Assembly: GCA_000827495.1 (NCBI GenBank)
Contig: KN817573.1
Coordinates: 124,001 to 188,000 of the forward strand
Origin: Hypholoma sublateritium FD-334 SS-4
Lineage: Eukaryota > Basidiomycota > Agaricomycetes > Agaricales > Strophariaceae
DNA length: 64,000 bases
Direction of reading: 5' to 3'
Shown here: piece by piece, positions 22,456-35,200 of the stretch
Numbering within the stretch: the stretch's first letter is position 1
How the letters are laid out: every line of letters begins with the position of its first letter
Translations under genes and position numbers: made by a program
Notes under the pieces: generated by a model
Databases searched by the model: none
What the model was told of the DNA's origin: nothing
Seen by the model: only the letters and a program-made list of their open reading frames with translations

Positions 22456-24834
22456 CTACAAGTACGTCATACGAAGTGTCATTCCATAGTGCGTCAATTT
22501 GTCTTTAGGAATTCGGAACGACGTCTTGTTGTGATAATTAATGTAAAATGTGAAAGGGCGGACAGTTGGTTTTGTTGTGAATTCAACACCTTCTGGTATT
22601 GTCCACCCTTCTATACCGGGATTGGGATGGACCTGGATTGCAAGACAAGGCCCAGTTTCTGGTAACAGGACCTCGGCAGATTTTTCGGCGATATTAAGCA
22701 CGGCAAAGATACGAGTAGCACGAGGGGAAAACGGAGAGTTTCTGCTAAACAAACGACCATCAAGTAAGTTGCAAAACTCACGCAGTTGGAAAGAGGGATG
22801 CGGATGTTCTGAGTGTGTGAATGTGGCGGAATAATCTCCTCTTGGAGGAAACTCATAACCAGAATTTCCTTCGTCGGCGGTACCTGCCAGTGTTGAAGTC
22901 AAGTGCGCAGCAGGCATCAGGAGCACAGGGACGCAAAGGCCAAGGTGTGATAGCGTAATTGGCACAGATGGAGGGTAGAAGTGTACATTGCGGCTCTCAG
23001 GCGAAGTGACATACAACCGCGGGCTATCGGGAATTAACACGCTGGATGATAGACGGTCGTCGGATAGTCGTAGAAATTTACCAAAAGCAGAGTAATCGGA
23101 GGAAGGACCTTGAGAGCCCCAGTTTATGATCTCCAGCTGTGACACGGATGTCGTTTTGGAGTTAAGAATCTCTCTGACGAGACGGTGGAATGCTTGTTTC
23201 GCTCCCTCTCCATACCCTGTCGGCATGCTGACATTGAAAAGACCCATGAGCGAATATGCTGTGTCTTCCTCACGCGTAACTTCTCGGTTTGCCGCCCATT
23301 CCATCTTACGCCAGATCGAGATACGTCGAGTTGCAAAGTTTGGAAAGTTGCACAGTTCGTATACTGTCAGGCCAGCTGCCTTGCAAATCATAGATAATAG
23401 TGGAGAAGGAGAGGTAGAAGTTCTTCTTGCCCGTGTTTTATCAAGATAATTGTTGAACAGTGCCCCTTTCCGATTCGAGGAGGGGAAACGTATTGTTGAC
23501 CAGTTTGACGCACAAAACATGATGCGGGACGGGGCTAAAAGCTCCTGGAGTGTCCAGCCTCGCGTGAACCACTTGTCTTTGTGCATGTTATGCACTGACT
23601 CTGTTTGCGCCAGATACACAATGCACATCTTGGCACCATTGTACCACTTGAACATTGAGCGGATAGATTCGTCAAGCTCGGCACTGCTCTCCTTGTTGAT
23701 GCATACAGTGTCCATCCAAGCCAGGGTCAAGCCATTTGCCGCAGCTTTCTTGCAGAATTTTTCCAGTTTGCTGTACCCAGGGGACTGTGTGACATGCTCC
23801 TTATCGTTGATCCACCTAGAAATTAGAATATGTAACCTCGCCGCTTGGGAGCCATGTGTGCGACAAGATAGCGTATTGAAATAATGTGTGGGTTGAAATG
23901 AAATGATCCATGTACTGTTTGGAAGATTTATCCGTCCACTTCATGGCGGTGCCGAACTGGTCGGCGACTCCGCTGATTGAGGCCATGATATCATTGTATA
24001 TGCTGTCCAAGATTTGCGATCTTTCAACAAGGTCAATTCCTTTTCCATCCTCGCCAAACTTGAGCAGACGAATAGGCATTCTACTGAATACCATGTCGCG
24101 TGCTTGTTTCATGATATTGCCGATCAGAATTGTCTCTTCATTTGGGACCACGTTGAATGCTACACCAATTATTTAAGCACCGCTACGCATATTGAGGTAT
24201 CTAAAATGGCACCAACCTCCCACTGGGCTTATAAGAGAAAGTTGATCGACTGGTACAGATTTTCTATGTGCTGGAGACGGCTTAATGTTTGAAAGGGCCC
24301 GGGTCACATTGTCTTTGTCACTCAGCGTAGTAGAGGAGCCATACGTCGCAGAATCTTCCTGCAGTATGTGATCCGAATTTCCTGTCAAATTCTGTTCATC
24401 CTTCTGAGCTTTCTGGGAATACACGAGGGACTCGGCAAAACGCTTCAAAGCGCTGAGAAAATGTTGTTCCTCCATTGTAAGTGCAGAATCAGAGCGAGCC
24501 GTGCTGGCCACAGAATAGGGTGGATCTTCCGCGATCGGGTTACAATTGGTATGTGCAGCGTCGGCCCCAATGACTGAATGGAGAAATTAAGGATCAACGG
24601 AAGGCCTTGCCGCTGGGGGTGAAGTAAATGCTCACCTGGCGCCGGCATATTTCCTTGTACCAAAGGTACGATAAAGTTGGTGAGCGCCCTGATGAGCGTC
24701 TGGCCCATGTCAGGGTTGTCTGAGAACACGGTCGATTTGAGATAACGCCTGGACTGGTGGACGGTGCGCGCACCTTTTCCAAACAGACTGTCCCTCGAGG
24801 TGCTCTCCGGCGCTACTGGTAAAACCTCTGTCAT
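22456..24834 (-). pseudogene. HET-domain (heterokaryon incompatibility) protein, probably frameshifted
   Basis: Exons run 24834-24636, 24573-24217 and from 24159 on, and the C-terminal part extends to 22456. The HET domain is clear: YAILSHTW, GLTLAWMDTVCINK, SMFKWYNGAKMCIVYL, WFTRGWTLQELLAP and the REEDTAYSLMGLF motif. In basidiomycetes such proteins are often fused to other domains; HET domains trigger cell death in non-self recognition. Around 23816-23825 the frame breaks. After GEVTYSN there is a TAG, and the conserved frame resumes (WINDKEHVTQ...) seven bases later. No intron of plausible size with a GT donor bridges this, so the gene looks inactivated unless there is a sequence error or a missed exon. 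The N-terminal ~180 residues are not recognised. Confidence 0.75.
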
Positions 24835-25214
24835 CTGTTAGCCGATTGATATCTGTTTAGGGAATATTAATGTTAAATCAGTGAATATTCCGCACGGAAT
24901 AGCGAGCGCCGCGTCAAGGACGACTGACCAGCTGTGGGCGCTGAAATGCGGATGAAAGCAGACCCAAGTGAATGCTGACAAGCGAATACGGCGTGGCACC
25001 CGTACTTTATTCATAGCGGCACATCGCCTGACTTGCACACCTTGCGCAGACCGGTGTGAAGCAGAAAGGCGATGCACACTGACTTGGGCACAGGTAAAAG
25101 GCAGTGTGCCGTGAGTGAGTGCGCACCACCAGCAACTCCTGCTCCCTTGGAGACCTTGATTATTTCTCATTACATAGAACCGAGCCAGGAATTTTCTATT
25201 GATGTCTGCCACGA

Positions 25215-25565
25215 CCAGGGCAGACGGCGGCGCGACGCGACGTCGCGCAGTAGTCGCGCTTGCCTTTTCTGCTCCATTCTGGGCCTCAATTTCGTTCGCA
25301 ACGGTCTAAGTACTCGAATTAAGACAGTTGGACAGGCTGTAATCCCAGCGCGCTGTGCCATATACACCCAACAGGAACGTCCTGGGGGCCGGGACCTTGT
25401 CCGAAAAATAATGTCTGCCTGAACGTCCGCACCAGACCACGACAAAAATATGACAATGCACTCTCTTCAAGCTATATTAAAGTCAACATTCAAGTTCATC
25501 ATGGCAGCCGAGATGACTGCAAATCAGATAAATTACAACACGCCGACAGCTGGTACTAATTCAAC
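25215..25565. repeat. Diverged direct repeat, copy 2
   Basis: Second copy of the repeat at 22130-22455, same orientation, about 3.1 kb away. Similarity is patchy but collinear over about 330 bases. No terminal motif or target duplication was recognised, so the mechanism of duplication is unclear. Confidence 0.65.
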
Positions 25566-26517
25566 TGGTCACACAGCATCATCGTCCCCCAAAAAATCAC
25601 CATACATTCCGAGGACCCAGCACCCTCATAACGAGGGCGTCCAGCAGCACTTCGCCAAGCATTTGCACTGGCCTTGTCCAATCTTACCGACGATCTAGTA
25701 AAATAGCAGACGACACAGGAATTGAGGCGCTCGAATATACTCAAACCAGTACTGGTCTTATCCGCACCCAGCTCGCACAGCTGCAGCCAGATCACGCACG
25801 CCTCCGCGCTTACACCCATAAATACGAAGACGATGATGGCAGTCCATAGTAAATTAAATCAACGAACGCGTCCAGCAGCATCGGCACACCAGGCCCGCAT
25901 CTGCCGGGTCGACGGTAGCGCGGCGGGCGGTGTCTGCCACTGAGCAATTGCAAAGCCGCTCCCCACTCCCGGGTCTGCGGTCAGACGCAGCCCGCGCAAC
26001 ACGCGCCGCTCGTCCGAGTCCAGCATCAGCGGTGGCCCGCCTCGCGTTCCAACCACCCACTCGAAGCTTGAATTTAAAGGTCCGCCCGCCGAGTGCGGGC
26101 GCGCCAGCGCACCGACACGCCCGACGCTATGTAAACGTGTGTGGAGGGCCGCCCAGCGTCGTGTATCGCGCGCCGGTGGGACGCTGCCCGTCTGCGCCTG
26201 GAGTATGCGGCGGATTTCGCTCGGCCAAAATTTCACGCTCCCCTTGACGCTAGCTGGGGTCCGTGCGGCGCCGGTGTGCAATATAGTAGACCATCGCCGA
26301 GTAAGTCGCCACGCACGCACGTCCGCGCGCACGCGCCGGGGGACTTCGTAGGGTGCGAGGCGGCGCGCTGTGTAAAACGAGAAATGCGTTAGCGCTCGCC
26401 GTAACAAACCGCACGGCGGGCCCCAGTTGTACCGTCCGCGCACTGCTCACGGAGTCTGGAGTCTGGAGTCGGTGCTATGCAGCCTCGCACGTCACCGCGT
26501 CACCCAACGAAGAACAT
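25566..26517. other. Start of GC-rich island, no supported gene
   Basis: From about 25860 the composition switches to very GC-rich DNA that continues to about 31.8 kb. The open frames on both strands here are the long arginine/alanine/proline-rich frames expected of GC-rich DNA and carry no domain motifs. Confidence 0.5.
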
Positions 26518-27600
26518 TTAGAGTTCGCCGGACCAATCATCACCGCGCCTGGCGCCTGCGCGGCGTTCCGCCGCCTCCGCCTCTGACTCCTCCGACTCCT
26601 GCAGCAGCGACGCGGCGAGTGCGACCCCTAGGCGCAAGGGCGCAGGGGGCGCAGGGGAGATTACGGTGGAGTGGAATGAATGGAACGGAGCATGGCACGG
26701 AGCAAGCGCGGAGTGGAATGCGCAAGGGCGCTAGCGACGCGCCTGGGTACGCCGCCGGCCCTGTCATGCGCGCCGCGTTCGCACGGTGGGGTGTGGTGGC
26801 ACCGGCGCGTCACTGCTCCTGGTGCAGTGCCTCCCCAGCGCGTCGTCGCTTTGAGCTCCGGCGTCGTTGGCGTGGGCCCGGCTGGTAAGGCGGTGTGCGC
26901 GTGCCAGCAGCGCACGCATGTATGTCACCTACGCCAATAAAATTTAGCGTTCGCCGGACCAATTAACCGCACCTGCGCGGCCCCTCCCATGCAGCAGCGA
27001 CGCAGCGCGGTGCCCCGCCGAGCGAGTCACGGCCCCGGGGCAGGGGCGGGGGAGGCGGGGAGATGACGGTGGAATCGAACAGAGCACGGCACGGAGCAAG
27101 CACGGAATGGAATGCGCAAGCGCGCTAGCGACGCGCCTACATACGCCGCCGGCCCTGCGCCCGCGTTCGCAAGGTGGAGTGTGGGGTGGCACCGGCGCGT
27201 CGTCCCGCCCGCGCTGAGTCCCGAGTCCCGAGTCTTCGTTGATGCGCGGCGGGGCAACGCACACGCAGGCACCTGCGCGCAGCGCCGAGCAGAGGCGCAC
27301 GCAGCGCTAACTAAATATATCACCCTCGATAACGGGAATTTTCAGAGCTTGACAGCACGCACGCACGCACCCCCTGCAGCCGGATGGATCGGCCACCGGC
27401 GTGAAGGGACGGGGAGATGACGGTGGAACGGGGCACGACACGGAGCAAGCACAGAATGGAATGCGCAAGCGCGCTGGCGACGCGCCTACATACGCCGCCG
27501 GCCCTGCCATGGGCGCCGCGTTCGCACGGTGAGGTGTGGGGTGGCACCGGCGCCTGGCCCGGCGCGTCATGCCTCCTGGTGCCACTGTGGCGCCTCCACA
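26518..27600. repeat. Three tandem degenerate repeats of about 360-425 bp
   Basis: A unit containing a near-identical run of ~100 bases (GGAGAT.ACGGTGGA, then CACGGAGCAAGC, TGGAATGCGCAAG and TACGCCGCCGGCC) starts near 26657, 27059 and 27414. The first two units are also preceded by similar TTCGCCGGACCAAT stretches at about 26525 and 26950. The copies lie upstream of, and in the same GC-rich island as, the C2H2 gene. No coding function is supported; several large overlapping frames on both strands are repeat shadows. Confidence 0.8.
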
Positions 27601-29375
27601 CTGGCAGCGCGTCGTCGGTGCTCTGCGTCTCAGTTGGTGTGCGCAGGGGCAACATACGCATGCGCCAGCTCGTTGCGCGTCGGACAGGACCGACGGACCG
27701 TGGCGCGCTGCGCGTTTGGCACCCGCCTTTACGGACCACGGGGCGCGACGCGGTCTGGAACGGAGTGGAATGGAATGGAGCGGTGACGACAGCGCGCGCG
27801 GCCCTGTGCGGCGCATGCGCCCCGGTCGGCGCCCGGCGCCGTTGGCGGGGGCGCTTACAGTTGGAGCTTGGAGTCTTGGAGTGGGCTGGCGCGCACGTAC
27901 TTACTCGCCTCACTGGTGCGCGTGCGCGGCCGTACGGGCTTTCGATGGACAGTACTTAGCCCTTGCGCTGCGTTCATACGTGTCTATCACCCAGCATGCC
28001 CGGCGTCGCACGCAACTCTAACTATATATATCCCCTCGCGGAGATGGCGCGCTGCGCGGGTGGCACGATGCCACGCTACCCCGGTGGCGCGATGGCGCGG
28101 TGCCGCCGCGAGCCCCCCCTCGCGCGCGTGCATTCGCACTGCAGCGCACCATAGCCAAACGACGCCCCTCGACGCACCGCGCAGATGGGAGAGGGTGGCA
28201 CGCGGGCGGCGGGCGGGGCGGCGGAAGGTGGGAATAGAGGAGAGAAGCAGGGGAGGAGGCGCCCTCGCAACGCGCCCCTCGCAACGCGTGCACCATGGAG
28301 CGCAGGGCCGGCGCCTATCAGGCACGCGAACTGGGCCCGCTACTTAAGCCAGCGTGCATGCGCGCTGGCGGGCCCCCCCTCCTCCTCCCCCCGCTCGTCC
28401 CGCTGTGCCATCATCCACCGCCACCCACCCACGTACTCCTACGTCCTCTGGCCACCGTCCCACCACCCTTTTGCTTGCAACGCAGCGCAGCGTAACGCAG
28501 GACAGCCGCTGGACCCACACCCAGACAGACAGACAGCTTCTGTCCGCCGCCGCCGCCGCTTGTTGCCGCGCGCCTCCCGAATCCGCGTCGCACCCGCTGT
28601 GCCTGTTGTCCTCCGCGCCTTGCGCCCACGTCCGCGCGGATCCGCCCGCGGCACCCGGTCCGTTCGCCGCCGCACACCCCCCTACCCACCTACACCTACA
28701 GGCTACGCTGAATTGTGCACAGATATCCACAACAAACAGGTGAGTGGTACGCGGTATGCGGCGGGCGCGCAGGCCACAGGGAGGGGCGGAGGGAGGGAGG
28801 GAGGGAGGCGGGAAGCAGCAGCAGCGTGCTTCGCCGGGGAACAAGGCGCTGCCACGCCACGCCACGCCACGCCACGGGGGCGCTCGCGCGTCACTTTAGG
28901 TTTAGGTTCGGTTCGTTGGTGGCACAGGCACCCGCGCCGGCCTACTTATTCCAACGCGCCTCCCCCGCCTCGTCCCCCCTCCCCCGTCCCTCCCCGCCTG
29001 CCCAGCGCTGCCCAGCGTAGCAAGTCGGACTCACACGCCCACGCTGACCTGTCGATTTTAGACCGCACACGCACACGTACAAGGACAGCCGCGCAGGGTT
29101 ATCTTATCCGCATCGCCCATCCATCGCCTCGCCCCGCGCGCGCGCGAGATAAAATAAAACACACGCTATCACTATCGACCATCGCGGCGTACATACATAA
29201 AGAGGCGCGTCCCGTATTCCTCACTTGAATCGAAGCGCACTCGATCGATCGTCTGGTATACTTTGCCGCCCCGACACCGACACCGACGCCGACGCTAACA
29301 GTACACCGACATTGACCGACCCCGACACCGACGCCGGCACTACGCTAAAAGCAACATCAACATCAACACCACACC
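27601..29375. other. GC-rich upstream region of the C2H2 gene
   Basis: No gene is supported despite long frames (the longest about 347 codons, 28185-29228), which are low-complexity Arg/Ala/Pro. Short motifs repeat here: CAGA tetranucleotides near 28525, GGGA runs near 28790, CCACG repeats near 28860 and CGACAC repeats near 29275. A long 5' leader or promoter for the gene at 29376 is the simplest reading. Confidence 0.45.
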
Positions 29376-31118
29376 ATGCCCCGCGCCGCGCCCGCCGGCG
29401 CGCTCTTCCCCGCCTACCCCGAGGCCGCCGCGGACCACCTCCTCGGGCTCGAGATCACCCTCGTGCGTCCTTCCCTCCTCCCCCTCCTCCTGTCTGGATG
29501 ACGACGTGCTGATATCTATATCTATATCTATATCTAACGCCCGCGCTGCATGCAGTGCTCGAACTTCATCTGCTGCGCCGCGCACCACCGCGACCTGCAC
29601 GCGCTGCTCGAGCACACCGAGCGCGCGCACCCGCGCGACGCGCCGCCCGCGGGGTTCGCCGTGCCCGCTTCGTCTTTGCCCGCTCCTCTTCCCATCCACA
29701 CCCAGCCTGCCCAGCATACCCAGCCTGCCCAGTCTGCGCTGCATGCGCGCGCGTATACCGCCCCCGCACGCGCGCTGGAGAAGAGCGCGCTGGAGAAGAT
29801 GCAGCGCGCGGCGTCGCGAACACCCTCGCTCGACGCCGAGTCCCCCGCCTCCGCCGCTGACTCCGATTCAGAGGCGGAAAGGGACGCGGACAGGGACGCG
29901 GAGGCGCTGCGCACGCCGCCCGCTGTGTACACGCCGTTCGCCGCGGGCCTTGACGCGGACGTGGACATGGACATGGACATGGACGTCAACCTCGGTGTGG
30001 ACATGGATGTGAATATGGATTTAGGCATGGGTATGGGCTTGGGTATGGACATGGGAATGGGTCTGGGCATGGACTTGGGAATGGGCATGGACTTGCTGCG
30101 CATGGCGCTCGACGCGCCGTACGAGGACAACGCGCCGTTCGCGCTCGCGATGCGCGCCGCGTGCGGCGAGCTCGCAGATTTCAGCGCACACGCACACTCC
30201 CCAACGCAGCGGGAGGAGAAGAACAAGGAGAAGCACACGCAAAAAGCGCCCGCGTCAGGCAAGGCGCCGCGCGTGCGCGTGCGCGCCGCGGCGGCGTCGG
30301 CGAAGAGCGGTGCTGTAGCGGGGTGTCGGTCGGCTAGCAGCAGCACCAGCAGTCCGTATCCCGTCTCTGGGCCTGCGTCTGCCTCAGCGTCAGCGTCAAC
30401 TGCGGGCCCAAGCACCTCTCCAGCGCGCGCACCGGCGTACGCCTCCTCGCCCGGCGCGGGGCCGAGCGGGTCGTCTGCCTCCTTTCCCGCTTCCGCCTCT
30501 GCCTCCGCCTCCGCCTCCGCCTCTGCCTCCACTCCAACCGCGCCCATCGCGGGCCCAAGCAGCCTTTCCACCCCCGCCTCTCCTCTCTCCTCCTCAGCAC
30601 CCGCCTCTCCTCTCTCATCAACACCCACAACACCCTCTCTCTCCTCCCCCCGTCCCCTCTCCACACAACCCATCACACCCACAACACAACCCACCACGCC
30701 CTCCACCACCCCGCCCCACGCGTCGCAGCGCACCCCCCGCCCGCGCCCCGCGCGCGAGAAGACGCACCGCTGCCCCGCGCCGGGGTGCACGAAGGCGTAC
30801 CTCAACCCGAACGGGCTCAAGTACCACCGCGAGAAGGGGACGTGCACCGCTCCGGGCGTGGGGGGTGGTGGTGGAGTGGGCGCTAGTGGTGTTGGTGTTG
30901 GTTCGGTTGCTGTTGGTGGTGCGGGTGGGCGGGCGAGTTCGCATATGCATTCTCGCGGGCCGGGGCCAGGGGTAGGGAAGGAGGCGGGCGTGGGGCTGGC
31001 GGCGGCGCTGGTTAGGGCGGCGACGGGGGCAGCGCCGCACGCGGGCGCGGGCACTGTCCCGGCGTTTGAGGTGCGGCTGAGCGTGGAGGACGTGGATGGG
31101 GACGGGTGGGAGGCGTGA
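29376..31118 (+). CDS. C2H2 zinc-finger transcription factor, Sfp1-like, 549 aa
   Basis: Exon 1 (29376-29462) and exon 2 (29556-31118) give 549 residues. The first finger straddles the intron: GLEITL|CSNFICC, with Cys30/Cys35 and His49/His54 in LLEHTERAH. The second, near residues 433-459, reads HRCPAPGCTKAYLNPNGLKY, followed by a short loop to Cys459, the pattern of the C-terminal finger in Sfp1-type fungal regulators. Sfp1 homologues control ribosome-biogenesis and growth genes in yeasts; the basidiomycete role is inferred. Between the fingers lie unusual low-complexity tracts: a Met-Asp/Met-Gly alternating region (about residues 160-205) and long Ser-Ala dipeptide tracts. The 3' end is Gly/Val-rich. 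The intron contains a (TATATC)n microsatellite. Very high GC throughout. Confidence 0.88.
29511..29536. repeat. TATCTA microsatellite in intron
   Basis: Four imperfect TATCTA hexamers lie inside the intron of the C2H2 gene, shortly before its acceptor. Confidence 0.8.
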
Positions 31119-32282
31119 GGCGTCGCGCCGCGCGCGCGCGTTGGATCGTTTACTGCGCTGAGTCGAGCCGTCGTCGTCCCGCCATCTGCGCTCCGCGCTC
31201 GCGCGTGTCTGTCTGTCTGTCTTCCCGTCTGTCTGCTACGCCGCACCGCGTCGTCGTCGTCGTCGCGCTGCTAACATCTCGCCACCCATCCGTGGGTCCA
31301 TCTATCCATCCGTCCATCCGCGCCCGCGCGCCTGCCCCCGATCGGCGTCCACCGCCCGCCCGCTCGTCCATCTTCCACGTCCAACATCCAGCCCAGCGCG
31401 ACGCGACGCAGTCGCACCAACCCGCCGGTGCCACCGCGAGAACCGCACGCACGCACACGCGCGCGCCCGTGCCTGTGCACGCGCACAGCACGCACCGGCG
31501 CCGCCCTACCAAAATGCCGCGCTTCTCAGCGCGCGTCGCTCCGCCGTTCTACCATATCCCACCATATCCTACCATATCCTATCTCTATCATATCATACCC
31601 CACCCATCCGCCCTCGCCGCTAATCCCCCTTCGCTCAGGCTGCCGCCGTTCAATGGAGAATGTACAAACTGGCCTCCCTCCGTACGCGCGCATTGACACG
31701 TTATCCGCCTGTCGCCGCTCGTCCGCCTTTCGCGCCCGCTATTCAACGGTGAATGTACATAATGGGCCCCTTCCGTACGCACGCACGTAGTCTGTAATTA
31801 TAAGCGCCTATATCAAAATTATCGTATCTTTATCGTAGCTCTGCCTTCTTCCGTGTACATACACACGCATGTAGACACGCGCCGCGTGCACCCCTCTCCG
31901 ACACTTGCGCGTGGATTCTTTGCTCGTTTCAACGATATATTTGTCCCATGCCAACAAGCGCCGTCTTCAGGAAATACTGCTACCACCGCTATTTACTGAT
32001 TGCCCATAATTTGAGATGTTGATGTATTGGCCCTCATCTTACATACACAAGCTCGACTAAGTATTTTTACAGTGGGTAAGGTTATTATACAATGTACACA
32101 TGAACATATCCCGGCTATTAGAAGGTAATGAGGGGAACAAATCATAGGATTCCGAGAAAACAACTGTGTATAACGCAAACCGTTACAGAAAAACAACATT
32201 CATACACTGTGATAATTATCCAAGGCTTCAACTTCATACCATACACCCGCTGTCCGCTTTGAACTTGTTATCTTCCTGGTAC
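31119..32282. other. 3' flank of the C2H2 gene with short repeats
   Basis: The GC-rich part (to about 31.5 kb) has TGTC and GTC runs (about 31205-31265), then CCATATCCTA repeats near 31557-31595. Two ~45-base direct repeats follow at about 31650-31695 and 31741-31787, each with GAATGTACA and TCCGTACGC. After that the DNA becomes AT-rich. No gene is supported. Confidence 0.5.
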
Positions 32283-35200
32283 TTAGTCCTCACGACTCAG
32301 AGACTCGGACATTCTGTCGAATAAAGGGGGATTCCCAGCTCGACAAAGCTTGTATAGGCTTTCCGGTTGCGGGAGAGGCGCGCTCTTGCCATGCAGCTTC
32401 GAGTAGCGTAAGCACGACGCGGGCACCTTTAGGATGTGTCGGCGGAAGGCGTCCTCTCGCGACATTGTCTCGTAGCAGCACGGGCACGTTAGCGCGTCCA
32501 ACTCCTCCTGAGTCCTCTCCCGGTGTACGCTTTCCATATGTCGGCGCTTGTCGAACTTCCGTTCGAACCTCATTGGGGCCGGCATCACTGCCGCGTCGAG
32601 GGGTTGTTGTATGTAGGTTTCTAGGTCCGTCAGAGTGAACAGCTGCGCCCCGGTCGCAATTTCTTCAGAAAGAGGCATACATTTTTCCTCCTGAGATATA
32701 ATTTAGACAACAAAGGCGGATGAAAATTATGTATTTACCTTGATGAACAGCGAATGATAGTCCGCGTCCTGGGTGAAGCAATCGGCCTCGGTGTCCATTG
32801 CCTCTGACTGTACAGAATCAGCGCGGTACCTATACCGATGGAAAACGGAATTATACGCACGTCTTTAGGTTCAATATATGCAACAGCTGGGAACACTATG
32901 TGATTTCCTTTCAATTTATAGTGTCGACTGACTTACCATCTTCTTCTCTGATAGACTGTGCTGCAAGCACCCTGGTCGTTATTTCTTCCCAAAGAGGCAT
33001 ACATTCGTCGAGATCTTCGAGGCCACTTTCACAGTCCAGCGATGTCATTGTCTTATGGTAATCTGCTGCAGCGATAAATTTCCCTTTGAGTGCCGAACCC
33101 TGCATTGAATGTTCCGACAAGAGCGATCGAGCTTGTGACTGCACGGAGTAAGCGCGTGACTTAAGTCGATGGAAAGCGGAGGTATGCATACAACTTTGGG
33201 TTCCAGATATGCAACACCTTGAAACGTAATGAGATCTATTTGCGATTTGTTATCGTGTCAAATGACTTACCGTCTTCTTCTCTGATATAGTGTGCTGCAA
33301 GCACTCTGGCCGTGATCTCTTCCGGAGGAGGCACACATTCGTCATCCTCGAAAATAGTTAGATGACGAAGAATAGATACGAAATTAATTTCTTTACCCCA
33401 TTGAACACCGAATACCAGTCTGCGTCCTGCGTGATAGCAAGACGGCTGTGAGGAGTCTGCAAATTCACAAATTTGTTTTAGTTTAAGAGTACAATGGTAA
33501 AACGTTCAGCTAATTGAAACAAGGCGCACCTTCTTCAAAATTGCTTTATTAAGAAAATCAGCGGGATGAAATTTCTGCAAAACCCATGAATTCAGGGTGA
33601 TAATTTTTCAACGTTGTAAAAAGCAATATTCACTGGAGCACTCAGTGAAACTGAAGTAACGACACGCTGATCCCGTGCAAGGGCAGTTGCGGTGGTTTTA
33701 CCTGATCGCGTTTCGGAGGAGTCTCTTTGAGTTTCTGTCTGTGAATGCATTCCAGCCGGGCCTCCTTTTTGAGTGCTTGCGCTGACACGGCTATTTCGAG
33801 TAGTTTCGCTGGTGCCAGGTTGGTAGCGCTGAGCTTCCTTGATGAGGGCGACCTCCACATCACGATTCAGAGCCTCAAATGCATCGTCGTTGAGTGTCAA
33901 GTTCAGTGTGCGCACGAAGAGGCACTGATTCATATATCCTCCGGGGCGCGGCCCCTCCGAGCCGTCATCGCGCTTCAACTCTTCGATTTCGGTCAAGTCA
34001 GGCCCGACTCGCGCCTCTGCCATCCCTGAATATTCCCAGCGATAGAGCGGAATTGGGCTCGAGGACGTTGCAGAGGCCTCCCCAACAGCCCGGAATTTGA
34101 GGTGATGAGTCTTGTGCTCTGACATGTTCGCTACTGCGGCCATGCCCCACGATGTTGTCTTGTCGCAGCCGATGACAAGCCGCACTTCGCCGTTCTTCGC
34201 CTCCCTCCCACGAGGACCGTTGACGTAGCGATACCAGTTCTCGACGTTTGCAGCGGCGTACGCCCGGAAGCGCGGAATGTTCTCAAGATCGAGGGCTACT
34301 GCGCCTTCCGGGACTGTTAAGATGGCACCTTCATTGGAAGATGTTTGAAACGATAGACCTCTGCAGAATCATCAGCCACGTCTTCTGAATGGACGAAATA
34401 AATGGAACAGTAACTCACGGAAAAGGTGGGTCATTGTTGACCCTCTCAATTGTTCCACTCGCTAGATAGTTGTCGGGCTTGAATTCTGAGAATTCGCGTA
34501 CGTCGGTAGGTTCCAATGGTGGGTAAATCGGGGAAAAGTCTTCGGGCAGCGTGGATGGATTGATCGGGTCGCCGGGTTGACGGCAGATGTTAAACAGGAA
34601 AGAGAAACCGCCAGAGGGGGTGATGATGCCTACGTCGCCGATGTGTACACCCCCCCTTCTATATGCCATAGGCAACCGCCTGTTTGGCTCCGGGATCCAC
34701 AGCGGGAAACCTCGTTTTTTGAGAGCTAGATATCGTTCGTATATCTTGTTACTATTGTCAGGTGTATATGACATTCGCGTGATACGAGCCATGAGAGAAG
34801 AATCGACAGGTGCGGGTAGCTGGGAAGTTGACGCCTGAGGCTACAGTGGTAGTCCATTTGGGTCTTCTCAAAATGTAGATTTAAGATGAGAATTTGGGAG
34901 CGTACGTGGTGTTGAAGCAGCTCCGACTCTTCCTCTCGTTCCCCTGTCAGAATGGTTCATCAGCCGTGAAGCACCGTATTGTATGACATACTGTTCACAT
35001 GAACTGTAACATTTGTCTGATGTCCATACGTCTGGTCGAATCTCCCTCCATTAACCTCGACACCGGTGGAGCCCTGAAAGAATCCATTGGAAGATCTTGG
35101 CGACGGTTCGTCTCTTCCGGGGGGCCTTCGTGAGGCATCTCGTTGTATTGGCTGAACAGCTGCTGAAGACGATTCACCACCGTTGAGCGTTTCTGAAATT

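Noticed and set aside
22130..25565. LTR retrotransposon around the HET gene
   Set aside because: No TG...CA ends, primer-binding site, polypurine tract or gag/pol remnants; the repeats are too diverged.
26427..28347. Several 120-200-codon frames on both strands
   Set aside because: They coincide with the tandem repeat units and change frame between units; not coding.
28185..29228. 347-codon plus-strand frame
   Set aside because: Low-complexity Arg/Ala/Pro frame without motifs, in a repeat-rich GC island upstream of a real start.
29534..31246. 570-codon minus-strand open frame opposite the C2H2 gene
   Set aside because: Ser/Ala/Pro/Arg-rich shadow in very GC-rich DNA; the plus strand has both zinc fingers and the splice signals.
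31200..31800. CRISPR-like short repeats
   Set aside because: Eukaryotic microsatellite-type runs and two imperfect 45-base repeats, without regular spacers or cas genes.
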